Assembly (NCBI RefSeq): GCF_000306965.1
Contig: NZ_JH976443.1
Span: 1,847 to 65,846 of the forward strand
Reading direction: 5' to 3'
Length of the DNA stretch: 64,000 nt
Source: Amphibacillus jilinensis Y1
Lineage (GTDB): Bacteria; Bacillota; Bacilli; Bacillales; Amphibacillaceae
How positions within the stretch are numbered: position 1 is the first letter of the stretch; every line of letters begins with the position of its first letter. Under the pieces are notes generated by a model. That model had not been told where the DNA came from. It worked only from the letters and a program-made list of their open reading frames with translations, and ran no database searches. Positions 42,743 through 52,180 of this stretch are shown here, one piece after another. The position numbers and the translations under genes are program-made.

Positions 42743-43180
42743 TTATCCGCGAAGCTCATAAACTTCTGGTTTTTGTGCTTGATGTTGATGTTCTGATCCA
42801 CGGTAAACGTGTAATTTTTTAGCCGTTTTACGACCAAGGCTACCTTTTGGAAGCATCCCTTTAATTGTTAGTTCTAACATTTTTTCAGGATGTTTCTCAC
42901 GCATTTCGCCAGCCGTACGTCCTTTTAGACCACCTGGGTGATTAGAATGACGATAATACATCTTATCATTCAATTTGTTACCTGTTAGTTCAATTTTTTC
43001 TGCATTGATAATAATGACATAATCACCTGTATCTACATGTGGTGTGTATGTTGGTTTATGCTTGCCACGAAGAATCGTTGCCACTTCACTTGCTAGACGT
43101 CCAAGTGTCTGGCCTTCAGCATCAACTACAAGCCATTTACGTTCAATGTTCGCATCATTTGCCATGAAAGTTGTGCGCAT
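42743..43180 (-). CDS. rplM: 50S ribosomal protein L13
   Basis: The 145-residue L13, an early 50S assembly protein. The blocks [48 protein letters not shown] and [20 protein letters not shown] are typical. The ATG at 43180 (MRTTF) lies 8 bases after GGAGGG; an ATG two codons upstream is too near that site. Confidence 0.97.
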   Translation of the reverse strand: MRTTFMANDANIERKWLVVDAEGQTLGRLASEVATILRGKHKPTYTPHVDTGDYVIIINAEKIELTGNKLNDKMYYRHSNHPGGLKGRTAGEMREKHPEKMLELTIKGMLPKGSLGRKTAKKLHVYRGSEHQHQAQKPEVYELRG

Positions 43181-43372
43181 GTTCATTACCCTCCTGTATA
43201 CCTTTTATCTTCTAATTTGAATAAAAATCATCTTTTTTTATCAGTTTTGCTCTTATATTCTACACAATTAACTTTCCGGGGCTAATCGTGGTATAGAAAT
43301 AAAATGCCATAGATCATCATATAACAATTAAAGCCTAATGTCAACAGCTGTTCACCCGGTTCCGTTGTTTTT

Positions 43373-44125
43373 TTATGATCTTTTTTCTTTATACTGTACT
43401 TCTTGCAAATATAAGCCTTGTGCAGGAGCTGTTTTACCTGCATAGGAGCGGTCAAGGCTGTCAATAATATCGCGAAAAGCATCACTCGTTCTTTCACCTA
43501 AACCCACTTCAATCAAGGTGCCAACTATAATCCGAACCATGTTATACAAAAAGCCATTACCAGAAAAAGTGAATGTGACGCGATTCGCCTCTTTTACACA
43601 ACGTGCTTGATAAATTTTACGGACCATACTGCCCTTCACATTATGATTAGCTGCACAAAATGCAGTAAAGTCATGTTCACCAAGCAAATGCGAACACGCT
43701 TGATTGATTGCTTCAATGTCCAGATGCCTTTTAATATGATAGCTATAATTCCGTGTAAATGGATCTAAATCTTCTGCATTCAGAACAACATAACGATATG
43801 TTTTTTGACGGACATCATACCGAGCATGGAAATCATCAGCTACTGGCGTAACATCTTTAATTACAATATCTTTAGGCAATAAAGCATTTAAAGCCTTTTT
43901 CCAATTTGCAGGCGCTATAGCTAAGTGACTATCAAAATGAAAGGTCTGTCCAATCGCATGAACACCAGCATCAGTTCTACCGGAAGCAACGATTTTGATG
44001 CGTTCTCCTTTGTGGATCTGCCTTAGCGCTGCTTCAATCGTCGATTGAATGGTTGTCTGATTAGGTTGAACTTGATAACCCGCATAGTTAGTGCCGTCAT
44101 AACTTACTATCGCCAACATTCGCAT
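43373..44125 (-). CDS. truA: tRNA pseudouridine(38-40) synthase
   Basis: A 250-residue TruA, which makes pseudouridine at positions 38-40 in the tRNA anticodon arm. The catalytic Asp lies in ASGRTDAGVHA, and FSGNGFLYNMVRIIVGTL is present near the C terminus. It lies 12 bp after ecfT and 193 bp before rplM on the transcript; that gap holds no gene. Confidence 0.95.
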   Translation of the reverse strand: MRMLAIVSYDGTNYAGYQVQPNQTTIQSTIEAALRQIHKGERIKIVASGRTDAGVHAIGQTFHFDSHLAIAPANWKKALNALLPKDIVIKDVTPVADDFHARYDVRQKTYRYVVLNAEDLDPFTRNYSYHIKRHLDIEAINQACSHLLGEHDFTAFCAANHNVKGSMVRKIYQARCVKEANRVTFTFSGNGFLYNMVRIIVGTLIEVGLGERTSDAFRDIIDSLDRSYAGKTAPAQGLYLQEVQYKEKRS

Positions 44126-44137
44126 ACCTTCTACTCC

Positions 44138-44935
44138 TTATTGTCTTAGTAAAAATAAACCAATCAATACACAAGAAAAGGATAAAAAAGCTAGCCAATC
44201 TAATTTGGCAATAGTCAATTCGCGAAGCTTCGTTCGCCCTTCACCGCCCTGATAACCTCTTGCCTCCATAGCCATCGCTAATTCTTCAGCCCGCTTAAAA
44301 GCACTAACAAACAGCGGCACTAACAAAGGTACGACAGCATGGATCCGATCTTTAATAGGTCCTGTTTTAAAATCAACACCACGCGATGCTTGAGCTTTAG
44401 ATATCTTCTCAGTTTCTTGCATCAGTGTTGGAATAAAACGAAGCGAGATGGACATCATCAAAGCTAGTTCATGGACAGGGAATTTAATCTTTTTCAACGG
44501 ATGGAGTAATGACTCAATTGCATCCGTTATTTCAATCGGCGTCGTTGTTAATGTCATTAATGACGTCACAAGAATTAACAGAAAGAAACGTAATGATATC
44601 GCAAAACCTTGTATAATAGCCCCTGAATAGATAGGGAAACCAATGATTTCAAAAAGCACGGGACCTTCTCTTGTGACAAACAGGTGTAAAATAAACGTAA
44701 ATATAATTAAAAACCAGACAGGCGTTAGTCCTCTTGCAATAAACTTTAACTTTATTTTTGTCGCCACCGCGCTTGCTACTGCAAATAGCGCTAACCAACC
44801 ATAACTTAAAGCATTATTTGCAAAGAAAATAAAAATCACAAACAGAAAAATAATAATAATCTTCGTCCGAGGGTCAAGCCGATGAACCAATGAATCTGTT
44901 GGCACATATTGTCCAATGATTAAAGAGTTAGCCAT
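44138..44935 (-). CDS. ecfT: ECF transporter transmembrane subunit EcfT
   Basis: A 265-residue T component of the energy-coupling factor module for vitamin uptake. It has about five membrane segments, and the two Ala-Arg-Gly coupling motifs that touch the ATPases are seen as KAQASRGVD and MAMEARGYQ. The ATG at 44935 overlaps the ecfA2 end by 8 bases and has GGAGGTGA upstream. With EcfA1/EcfA2 it serves separate S components encoded elsewhere. Confidence 0.95.
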   Translation of the reverse strand: MANSLIIGQYVPTDSLVHRLDPRTKIIIIFLFVIFIFFANNALSYGWLALFAVASAVATKIKLKFIARGLTPVWFLIIFTFILHLFVTREGPVLFEIIGFPIYSGAIIQGFAISLRFFLLILVTSLMTLTTTPIEITDAIESLLHPLKKIKFPVHELALMMSISLRFIPTLMQETEKISKAQASRGVDFKTGPIKDRIHAVVPLLVPLFVSAFKRAEELAMAMEARGYQGGEGRTKLRELTIAKLDWLAFLSFSCVLIGLFLLRQ

Positions 44936-45803
44936 CAACTTTCACCTCCTCATGCACTAGCTGATTAATCTCTTGTGCTAACGCCTCAATAGACTGTCCA
45001 TTATAACGTAAAGCCTGACCAAAACGCTGTTCAAATGAATGGATAAATTGAATGATTTCTGGCATGTCCAATTGGACACGTTGCAAAGCCTCTTTTTGAA
45101 CAAAAACCTCTGCTGGTGTGCCTTCCATATATTTTTGACCATGGTCTAATATAATAACATGATCAGCATATTTCAAAGCATCTTCCATACTATGTGTCAC
45201 CAAAATTGTCGTTAACTGCTTACGTGTATGAAGTTCTTTAAACATATCCATGATCTCTTGTTGACCTTTGGGATCTAATCCAGCTGTTGGCTCATCTAAG
45301 ACGAGCACACGAGGATCCATAGCTAGTACACCCGCAATGGCTACGCGTCGCATTTGCCCACCGCTCAAATCAAACGGGGATCGTGACAGTAATTCTGGTG
45401 AGAGATTAACTGCTTCAAGCACTTGTGGGATACGCCGATTAATCTCTTCATCACTCACACCAAAGTTTTTGGGTCCAAATGCAATATCTTTCTCAATCGT
45501 TTCTTCAAACAATTGATGTTCAGGGTACTGAAAAACAACACCAACTTGGCGGCGTAAATCTTTAATCTTAGCCGTCTTTTCACTCGCCTTTAATGTAAAG
45601 TCACCAATATTAATTTCACCTTTAGTTGGGCGAATAAGACCGTTTAAATGTTGGATGAGTGTTGATTTACCTGATCCTGTATGACCGACGATTGCCACAA
45701 ATGTGCCTGATTTTATTGAAAAATCAATCTCTTTTAATGCTTGATGCTCAAACGGGCTATTAGGTTGATAAATATAACTTACTTGTTTAAATGAAATGTC
45801 CAT
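44928..45803 (-). CDS. ecfA2: ECF transporter ATPase EcfA2
   Basis: A 291-residue ABC ATPase with Walker [10 protein letters not shown], the [21 protein letters not shown] block, signature LSGGQMRR, and Walker B VLVLDEP. The long C-terminal helical extension is typical of EcfA2. Its start overlaps the ecfA1 end by 25 bases. It forms a heterodimer with EcfA1 that drives EcfT. Confidence 0.95.
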   Translation of the reverse strand: MDISFKQVSYIYQPNSPFEHQALKEIDFSIKSGTFVAIVGHTGSGKSTLIQHLNGLIRPTKGEINIGDFTLKASEKTAKIKDLRRQVGVVFQYPEHQLFEETIEKDIAFGPKNFGVSDEEINRRIPQVLEAVNLSPELLSRSPFDLSGGQMRRVAIAGVLAMDPRVLVLDEPTAGLDPKGQQEIMDMFKELHTRKQLTTILVTHSMEDALKYADHVIILDHGQKYMEGTPAEVFVQKEALQRVQLDMPEIIQFIHSFEQRFGQALRYNGQSIEALAQEINQLVHEEVKVDG

Positions 45804-46618
45804 AATTCGTCTAATAGCTCCTTTTGATTGATGGGTTGCTGAGTTAACGTTATTGATTGTTTGCTAAGCTCATTGGCTAATTTAGCAACGAAAGGGATAT
45901 CTAAGCCAATTTCACGCAATCCCTCTTCTTGCGTGAATAATACCCTCGGGCTTGTTTCTGTCCATACTTCACCATTGTTCATCACAATCACGCGATCAGC
46001 ATGAATAATTTCATTTAAATCATGGGTAATCGTTATCAGATTTAATTGGTGATTTTGTTTAACATCATAGACAGTTGTTAATATTTCTGTTCGCCCCTTT
46101 GGATCAAGCATTGCTGTTGCTTCATCTAATATAATCAAATTAGGTTGAACAGCAAGTACACCGGCTATGGCCACACGCTGCTTCTGCCCTCCAGATAGTC
46201 TGTGCGGTTCATGCATAATGTAATCTGACATGCGAACTGCGGCTAAGCTGTCATTAATACGTTTAATCATTTCTGATCTTTCGACACCACGATTCTCCAA
46301 CCCAAATGCCACATCATCTTTAACGGTTGTCCCCACAAACTGGTTATCTGGATTTTGAAAAACCATCCCTACTTGTTTGCGCACATCCCAAACCGTATCA
46401 GCAGTAACCTTGATGCCATTTACAAAAATCTCGCCTTGATCAGGAAATATTAAGCCGTTAATAAGCTTGGCAATAGTTGATTTGCCTGAACCATTGTGCC
46501 CGATAATGGCAACCCACTCATCTGATTTAATCGAGAAACTTACATTATTCAATACCCATGGCTGCTCATCATTATATCGAAATGAAACATTGCGAAATTC
46601 AACTTGATCACTATTCAT
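45779..46618 (-). CDS. ecfA1: ECF transporter ATPase EcfA1
   Basis: A 279-residue ABC ATPase with Walker [10 protein letters not shown], the block [20 protein letters not shown], signature LSGGQKQR, and Walker B LIILDEA. GGGGGAATACCA lies before the ATG. In other Bacillaceae this gene directly follows rplQ; here 9.2 kb of unrelated DNA lies between, so it must now have its own promoter, probably in 46619-46900. Confidence 0.95.
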   Translation of the reverse strand: MNSDQVEFRNVSFRYNDEQPWVLNNVSFSIKSDEWVAIIGHNGSGKSTIAKLINGLIFPDQGEIFVNGIKVTADTVWDVRKQVGMVFQNPDNQFVGTTVKDDVAFGLENRGVERSEMIKRINDSLAAVRMSDYIMHEPHRLSGGQKQRVAIAGVLAVQPNLIILDEATAMLDPKGRTEILTTVYDVKQNHQLNLITITHDLNEIIHADRVIVMNNGEVWTETSPRVLFTQEEGLREIGLDIPFVAKLANELSKQSITLTQQPINQKELLDELWTFHLNK

Positions 46619-46910
46619 TGGTATTCCCCCATATTGCGACAGATTATTTCCCAGGAAATGAACAGATAAGGAAATAGCACCTGTTGGCTAAATAATATCT
46701 CTAACTGCATATTTTATCATAATTCTTTCAAAAACGTTTGAGAAATAGTTAAGTATTTATGAAAATTATTCTATAAGAGAACATTCAATCTCCCGTTAAA
46801 AATGAACCCTCACATTTTTGTTTATATGTTATTTCGTTACGCCGGCATTCAAAGCCTAGCTAGCTAACTTCTCTACCTTTTATCCTACCCTTTAAACATG
46901 TGTAGTATAT

Positions 46911-47023
46911 CGAATCTTTAATCAGTGTGTGTTGTTAGTTGAGCGCCCGTTATCAGCCATCAAAATAGACTTACCTCTGTTCACTATTTTGGGGGTGATT
47001 TTACAGACAGTTAGCTGTGATAA
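46911..47023 (+). repeat. Dispersed repeat family, copy F
   Basis: It has left TTTAATCAGTG, middle GTTGAGCGCCCGTTATC, then CTCTGTTCACTATTTTGGGG, and right TTTTACAGACAGTTAGCTG followed by TGATAA. It is diverged and directly precedes the decayed catalase gene. The remainder of the gap from 46619 to 46910 shows no gene. Confidence 0.62.
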
Positions 47024-47105
47024 GTGGATCCGGTCTAAATTATCATCAACATTCCACCTCTAGGAATATCTTAATCATGAAAAATAAAACTGAAGATGAT
47101 CATCT

Positions 47106-47941
47106 ATGTTTTATCATGTTGATGCGCTACAATACCATGCAAAACCAACTCGGCCAGACCCTGTCTATGCAAATAAACTACAAGAAATCCTTGGTGGACA
47201 ATTCGGGGAAATATCTGTTGCATTACAATATTTATTTCAAGGATGGAATACAAGAGGAGATGAGAAATATCGAGATCTGCTCATGGCCACTGGTACCGAA
47301 GAGTTGGCTCATGTTGAAATGCTTGCTACCATGATTGCGCGTTTATTGGACAATGCCCCTATTGGTGATCAAGAGTTAGCCTCACAAAACCCTGTAGTTG
47401 GAGCTATATTAGGTGGTATGAATCCTCAACACGCCATTGTTAGTGGATTGGCGCCATGCCTGCCGATAGTATTGGCAATCCCTGGACAGCCAGTTATATA
47501 AATGCTAGCGGGAACTTGCTAGCTGATTTCCGTCTGAATTTAACCTATGAATCTCAAGGGCGCTTACAAGCTGTTCGTTTATATGAAATGACAACAGATC
47601 CAGGAGTAAAGGATATGCTTTCATTCCTTATTGCCCGCGACACGATGCATCAAAATCAGTGGTATGCAGCAATATGCGAATTAGAAGAAAAAAAAAATAT
47701 TGTCGTCCCGAGTACTTTCCCGCGTTCACTTGAAAAAGGTGAAGTGGCTTATGATTACTATGATTTATCGGGTGGAACAGCTAGCCAAAAAGGACGGTGG
47801 GCTTCAGGAAAAAGCATGGACGGTCTTGGTGAATTTAAGTACTTTCATCAGCCCCAACCTTTTGGGAAAATTCCAAACTTAAGACCAGCACCCCCATATA
47901 CCCACAATACATTACCGATGTTGCCCCCAAATACAATGTAA
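47106..47941 (+). pseudogene. Manganese catalase, frameshifted
   Basis: Two overlapping frames (47106-47501 and 47456-47941) together make one complete dimanganese catalase of about 280 residues. The first frame begins MFYHVDALQYHAKPTRPDP and has the ligands in GGQFGEISV and GTEELAHVEML. The second has YESQGRLQ and RDTMHQNQW and ends with the Pro-rich tail PAPPYTHNTLP. The break is near 47450, after IVSGLA, where one base has been lost (or two gained). No good ribosome site precedes the ATG. It could be a sequencing error, but the surroundings are decayed too. Confidence 0.8.
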
Positions 47942-47952
47942 TGAAGCGCATC

Positions 47953-47982
47953 AGCCGATACACTTCTATCGGCTATTTTTTA
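47953..47982 (+). terminator. Terminator of the catalase gene
   Basis: AGCCGATA (47953-47960) and TATCGGCT (47967-47974) form a perfect stem with a 6-base loop, followed by ATTTTTTA. Confidence 0.88.
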
Positions 47983-48091
47983 TGATGTAATTAGCTACTT
48001 TTAAGCCTGAATAAACTACACCTTCCATAGTTGAGAAATAAGGTTGCAATGTATAATCGCCACAAAGATATAAGCCTTTAAATGTTGAGCT
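47966..48091 (-). pseudogene. C-terminal fragment of a FAD-dependent oxidoreductase
   Basis: The minus-strand frame reads FKGLYLCGDYTLQPYFSTME, then GVVYSGLKVANYI, then a stop inside the terminator at 47953. This is the conserved FAD-binding end (GLYxCGD..S.EG...SG) of phytoene desaturase/amine oxidase-type flavoproteins. Only about 41 residues are left; an in-frame stop lies just upstream. Confidence 0.65.
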
Positions 48092-48116
48092 CTACTCAGT
48101 TTTCCATTAACATTTT

Positions 48117-48168
48117 ATGCTTTCTAAACATACAAAAAAGGGCTTGGATTCAAGCTCATATTGAGACT
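48117..48168 (+). repeat. Direct repeat, left copy, flanking the PTS insertion
   Basis: The 38 bases from 48131 to 48168 (GGGCTTGGATTCAAGCTCAT in the middle) are identical to 55726-55763, and homology extends left through TATGCTTT. The two copies bracket about 7.5 kb. On the minus strand the segment also makes GGGCTT/AAGCCC plus T-run, so it may be a terminator or an insertion-sequence end. Confidence 0.8.
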
Positions 48169-48240
48169 TCGCTTGTATAATATTTGAAGTTGGTGAAAGG
48201 AAAGCCCCATTTCTGATCTATGTGAAAAAGGGACCGAAAT

Positions 48241-48558
48241 TCACGTGGCCACTGAAAACCTTACAATTTTTTCAGTGGTCTCTCGAAGATCTGTCATAAT
48301 TTTTACTTTATAAACCTTTTGGCACATATCTTCCTTAGCTAAAGGACAGTCCCTACATTCTTCCCTTTACTGTTTTCTTGATTCCCCATTGGTAGGAACT
48401 TCGGCTCGGCGTTCCGTTAGGGAAACATCCAACTGAGCCCCCATTTTCCTTTTATAAAGAGTAAGATTGGCTTCTTTTTCAGCCTGTTCCTTTAACCATT
48501 GTTCACGCTCTTCTTTGAATTTTTGTTTGGATTCAGGTTTTTTAAGGATAATGAGCGC
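48241..48558 (-). pseudogene. Transposase remnant (IS1182-like)
   Basis: A minus-strand frame from 48558 to 48241 carries LTLYKRKMGAQLDVSLTERR, an in-frame stop at 48369-48367, and then REECRDCPLAKEDMCQKVYK. The CxxCPL...C pattern and context resemble IS1182-type transposases. Both ends of the protein are missing. The rest of the gap (48092-48695) has no gene. Confidence 0.6.
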
Positions 48559-48695
48559 TCATATCTTACTCGCATAAATGCGTTTAAATAAGGGGCATTT
48601 AATGGTTTTTGGGTATGCCTAATAGCACCCAAATATATTAAATATTTCGAAATAGAAATCATTTGGTCTTAGCGTTTGTATATATAATTTTTGAA

Positions 48696-48736
48696 TTGTC
48701 CACAACATAGGACACAACTGTGTGTTTGCGCTTACA
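48696..48736 (+). promoter_or_regulatory. Inverted repeat and cre-like site upstream of the PTS regulator
   Basis: TGTCC (48697-48701) and GGACA (48710-48714) form an inverted repeat. TGTTTGCGCTTACA (48723-48736), read on the other strand as TGTAAGCGCAAACA, fits the CcpA cre consensus with one deviation. A -10-like TATATT follows at 48741. This suggests glucose repression plus activation by the PRD regulator. Confidence 0.55.
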
Positions 48737-48773
48737 AAAATATATTATAGTATAAGAGAAGGAGGTTAATGAA

Positions 48774-50240
48774 ATGCAGCTAAGTAAAAGAGAAGGTATA
48801 ATTATTGATTTGTTGCTAAAAAATGGGTTATCTCTTACTGCAAACCAATTAGCTGATTTTGCTAACGTATCAACTAAAACTATTTATCGAACTGTAAAAA
48901 AGATAAATGAAGCATCAGAATCTGGTGAAGTCATAAACTCTGAACCAGGTAAAGGATTGATTTTAGACTATGACCGTTTCCTGAAAGAAAATGCCAAATC
49001 GGGGGGAGATGGCCGCATAACAGAACCGGTTGAAAGACGGCACAATATCATGTTAAGCCTGCTTTTCAAGTCGCCTAACAAAGTGGAAATTAATCATTTA
49101 TTTGAGCCCTATTATGTGAGTGACACCGCAATCAGTGGTGATCTGCAAAAAATGGGCGATTATTTAGCTGCTTATCACATTCAACTAAAGCGTAGTCGCA
49201 AAAAGTTATATATAGAAGGAACAGAAAGGAGTATTCGTAAAGCAGTTCTATCAATCATAGCCAAAAATAATCTCATCGATGATGTTTTTACTGCTAGCGC
49301 TCAATTAGTCAATTCCTATGATATTGATTTTATTACGGTGATTCTAGATTTCATCGATAAAAAAATGCAGACCACGATTGCCTATCCCTATAATGTCAAT
49401 ATTTTTTCTCATATATATATATTGGTTCAAAGAGTTCGACAGGGAAAGATTCTTCAAGGGAATAATGATGAGTTGGATCATGAAGAAAAAAAGCTGATCA
49501 ATAGCAATAATGCGTTTTATGAGGTTTCTAGACAGGTGATAAAAAAAATCAGTGTCTACCTTAATGTTGATCTGCCAAATAGTGAAGTATTTTATCTGTT
49601 TCAATACTTGGTATCTTCGAGAATCGAGAGTCAAACATATAATGGAACTAAAAATAGGGAGCAAGCAAAAAAAATTGCAGAAGCATTTCTAAAAGAGATA
49701 TCTAGCACATTAAAAATAACGTTAATTAAACAAGCTAACATTATGAATCTGCTAAGACATATCGAGCCTCTGCTTTATCGTCTCGAAAATGAAATCGTTA
49801 TTAAAAACGGCATCCTAAAGGATATACTTCTTGAATATCCTGAAATGTTTCAAACAGTTCAGGATGCAGCCAGACATATAGAACAAGCAAACAAGCTTGC
49901 GTGCATTTCAGATGATGAAATCGGTTTTTTAACACTTTACTTTGTCAAATATAAGGAAATTTCACAAAAGCAAAAGCGCATTTTGATCATGTGCAGTTCG
50001 GGTATCGGTACCTCAGAATTGCTGAAGGTAAAAGTCCAACGAGCGTTTTCAAATGTTAAAATCGTCGATGTGTTATCTTCAAGATTGTTTCAACAAAATA
50101 TCGATAAATACAAAAACATTGACCTAATACTTACCACGATCCACCTAAACAAAAGTATCCCGATTCCTTCTGTTTTGGTGAACTCAGTTTTTACTAAGCA
50201 AGATGAGGAACGAGTAAAACAGTTTCTAGGAGGTATTTAA
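48774..50240 (+). CDS. PRD-containing PTS-regulated transcription activator/antiterminator
   Basis: A 488-residue BglG/MtlR-type regulator. An N-terminal helix-turn-helix (about 5-55, LTANQLADFANVSTKTIYRT) and a second DNA-binding region are followed by two PRDs. Candidate phosphorylation histidines are in NIFSHIYILVQR and MNLLRHIEPLL. A C-terminal EIIB-like domain carries its Cys in ILIMCSSGIGTSE (about 403-415). The usual C-terminal EIIA domain is absent; a free EIIA is encoded 2 bp downstream. GAAGGAGG precedes the ATG. It probably activates its own operon in response to the EIIA/EIIB phosphorylation state. Confidence 0.88.
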   Translation: MQLSKREGIIIDLLLKNGLSLTANQLADFANVSTKTIYRTVKKINEASESGEVINSEPGKGLILDYDRFLKENAKSGGDGRITEPVERRHNIMLSLLFKSPNKVEINHLFEPYYVSDTAISGDLQKMGDYLAAYHIQLKRSRKKLYIEGTERSIRKAVLSIIAKNNLIDDVFTASAQLVNSYDIDFITVILDFIDKKMQTTIAYPYNVNIFSHIYILVQRVRQGKILQGNNDELDHEEKKLINSNNAFYEVSRQVIKKISVYLNVDLPNSEVFYLFQYLVSSRIESQTYNGTKNREQAKKIAEAFLKEISSTLKITLIKQANIMNLLRHIEPLLYRLENEIVIKNGILKDILLEYPEMFQTVQDAARHIEQANKLACISDDEIGFLTLYFVKYKEISQKQKRILIMCSSGIGTSELLKVKVQRAFSNVKIVDVLSSRLFQQNIDKYKNIDLILTTIHLNKSIPIPSVLVNSVFTKQDEERVKQFLGGI

Positions 50241-50242
50241 TC

Positions 50243-50725
50243 ATGAACGAGTTAACTGATCAATTTAGCATTGCTGACGTGATCACTAAGGATTTGATCA
50301 ACTTAGACTTAAAAGCCCAAAATAAAGAAGATGCCATCATCGAACTTTCTCAGATGCTGTTTGATAAAGGCATAATCAATAGTGTTGACGATTTTTCTAA
50401 AGATGTCTTTGGGCGTGAAAAAGAAGGAATGACCGGATTAGGACAGGGAACTGCCATCCCTCATGGAAAATCAGATAGCGTGGTTAAAACATCGTTAGCT
50501 ATTGGCCGAACAAACCTCCCTATCAAGTGGGAATCACTTGATGAAAAACCAGTGAATATCATCATTTTGTTTGCAGTAAGAAATACGGATGCAAACACGG
50601 TGCATATTAAATTATTGCAGAGAGTTGCAATGCTTTTGGCAGATGAAGATTTTATCCATCACCTTCATACTGTGGAATCAAAAGATAAAATGCTAGAACT
50701 CTTATCCAAGGAACCCACAGAGTAA
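50243..50725 (+). CDS. PTS fructose-family EIIA component
   Basis: A 160-residue PTS_EIIA_2 (mannitol/fructose type) domain protein. The phosphorylated histidine is H74 in GTAIPHGKSD. It begins 2 bp after the regulator stop, so the two are translated together, and it probably phosphorylates both the EIIB transporter part and the regulator. AGGAGG lies in the end of the regulator gene. Confidence 0.9.
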   Translation: MNELTDQFSIADVITKDLINLDLKAQNKEDAIIELSQMLFDKGIINSVDDFSKDVFGREKEGMTGLGQGTAIPHGKSDSVVKTSLAIGRTNLPIKWESLDEKPVNIIILFAVRNTDANTVHIKLLQRVAMLLADEDFIHHLHTVESKDKMLELLSKEPTE

Positions 50726-50742
50726 AGAAAGGAGGGATTTGC

Positions 50743-51054
50743 ATGAAAATAATTGGCGTTGCAGCTTGCACATCTGGTATTGCCCACACGTATATTGCCA
50801 AGGGAAAAATAGTGAAAGCAGCTCAAGCGTTAGGGCACACCGCTAACATTGAAACCCAAGGCACTATCGGTACAGAGGATGAGTTGACACCAGAGGAAAT
50901 TAAGGCTGCTGATGTTGTAATCATTGCTGCAGATATCAAAATTGGCGGTAGAGAACGCTTCAAAGGAAAGAAGATAGTGGAAGTACCAACTAGTATGGTA
51001 ATCAAGGCACCAAAGGGACTTATTAAAAAAATCGAAGAAGAATTGAAAAAGTGA
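50743..51054 (+). CDS. PTS fructose-specific EIIB component
   Basis: A 103-residue EIIB of the fructose subfamily with phospho-Cys C9 in GVAACTSGIAHTYIAKG. The length and the IKIGGRERFKGKK block fit stand-alone FruA-type EIIB proteins. AAAGGAGGG precedes the ATG. Its neighbours supply EIIA and EIIC, so the operon encodes a complete three-part permease. Confidence 0.92.
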   Translation: MKIIGVAACTSGIAHTYIAKGKIVKAAQALGHTANIETQGTIGTEDELTPEEIKAADVVIIAADIKIGGRERFKGKKIVEVPTSMVIKAPKGLIKKIEEELKK

Positions 51055-51082
51055 ATAATTCAAAATCAGGAGGGTGAAATAA

Positions 51083-52168
51083 ATGTGGAAAAAGTTACAG
51101 CTAAAAAAACATGCACTGACTGCGATTTCTTATATGCTTCCAGTTGTTGTAACGGCCGGTCTTTTGATAGCGATTGGTAATTTAACAGGGGGACAAGTAA
51201 TTGAAAATTACAAAATTCCTTATTCTCTCCCCGACGCATTAGTTTCACTTGGTGTTTTAGGCATGGGATTATTAGCGCCAGTGATTTCTGCAGCTATTGC
51301 TTATTCGATTGCTGATCGTCCTGGAATTGGTCCTGGTTTATTCATGGGATTGGTTGCCAATAGTATTGGGGCTGGTTTTCTTGGAGGTATGCTTGGAGGT
51401 TATCTAATTGGTTTCTTCATCAAATGGTTGGTTAAGCATTTAAAGGTTCCAAAATGGGCACAAGGTTTAATGCCGATGATGATTGTACCTTTGTTATCAA
51501 CCTTGATCATTGGTTTGTTGATGTTTTTTGTTGTCGGCGTGCCGATTGTATGGGCAACTGAAGCAATGACCAGTTTCCTTGCTGGTCTTCAGAGTTCAGG
51601 CAAATTTCTATTTGGCGTAATTATGGGAGGGATGGCGGCATTTGACTTTGGGGGACCCGTTAACAAAGTAGCTTCACTATTTGCTGATGGATTGCTCCTT
51701 GAAGGTGTACAAGAACCAGAAGCCGTTAAAGTGTTAGCTTCAATGGTACCTCCGTTTGGTGTGACAATCTCTTGGGTATTGTCGAAGGTCTTCAACAAAC
51801 AAAAATTCACAACCGGAGAAGAAGATAATATAAAAATCGCTTTTCCAATGGGCCTATGTATGATTACGGAGGGAGTAATACCAATTGCAGCGGTCGATCC
51901 AATCCGGGTGATTGTGTCCTGTGTAGTCGGCGCAGCAATTGGTGGTGGATTGAGTATGTCATGGGGTGTTGGTTCACCAGTTCCATCTGGCGGAGTATTT
52001 ATTATTCCTGCAATGACGGATCCTGTGAAATTCACCATTGCTTTGCTAATTGGTTCGGTAATCACTGGTGTGTTGTTGTTCGTTCTTAAGAAAAAGCCTA
52101 CCACTAACATAGCTATAAAGGATGACTTAGAGGAAGAAGTTGATTTCTCTGATATTACTATCAATTGA
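51083..52168 (+). CDS. PTS fructose-specific EIIC component
   Basis: A 361-residue membrane permease of the fructose subfamily with about nine membrane segments. Conserved blocks are SYMLPVVVTAGLL, ADRPGIGPGLFMG, FDFGGPVNKVA and ITEGVIPIAAVDP. The substrate sugar is phosphorylated during entry. Fructose is the default for the family, but mannose-type sugars, 2-O-mannosylglycerate and others are known, and the two aldolases hint at a ketose. AGGAGGG precedes the ATG. Confidence 0.92.
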   Translation: MWKKLQLKKHALTAISYMLPVVVTAGLLIAIGNLTGGQVIENYKIPYSLPDALVSLGVLGMGLLAPVISAAIAYSIADRPGIGPGLFMGLVANSIGAGFLGGMLGGYLIGFFIKWLVKHLKVPKWAQGLMPMMIVPLLSTLIIGLLMFFVVGVPIVWATEAMTSFLAGLQSSGKFLFGVIMGGMAAFDFGGPVNKVASLFADGLLLEGVQEPEAVKVLASMVPPFGVTISWVLSKVFNKQKFTTGEEDNIKIAFPMGLCMITEGVIPIAAVDPIRVIVSCVVGAAIGGGLSMSWGVGSPVPSGGVFIIPAMTDPVKFTIALLIGSVITGVLLFVLKKKPTTNIAIKDDLEEEVDFSDITIN

Positions 52169-52180
52169 GGAGGTTTTAGA

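Noticed and set aside
47017-47334. 105-codon plus-strand frame overlapping the catalase start
   Set aside because: It runs out of phase with the conserved catalase frame and has no ribosome site or family resemblance.
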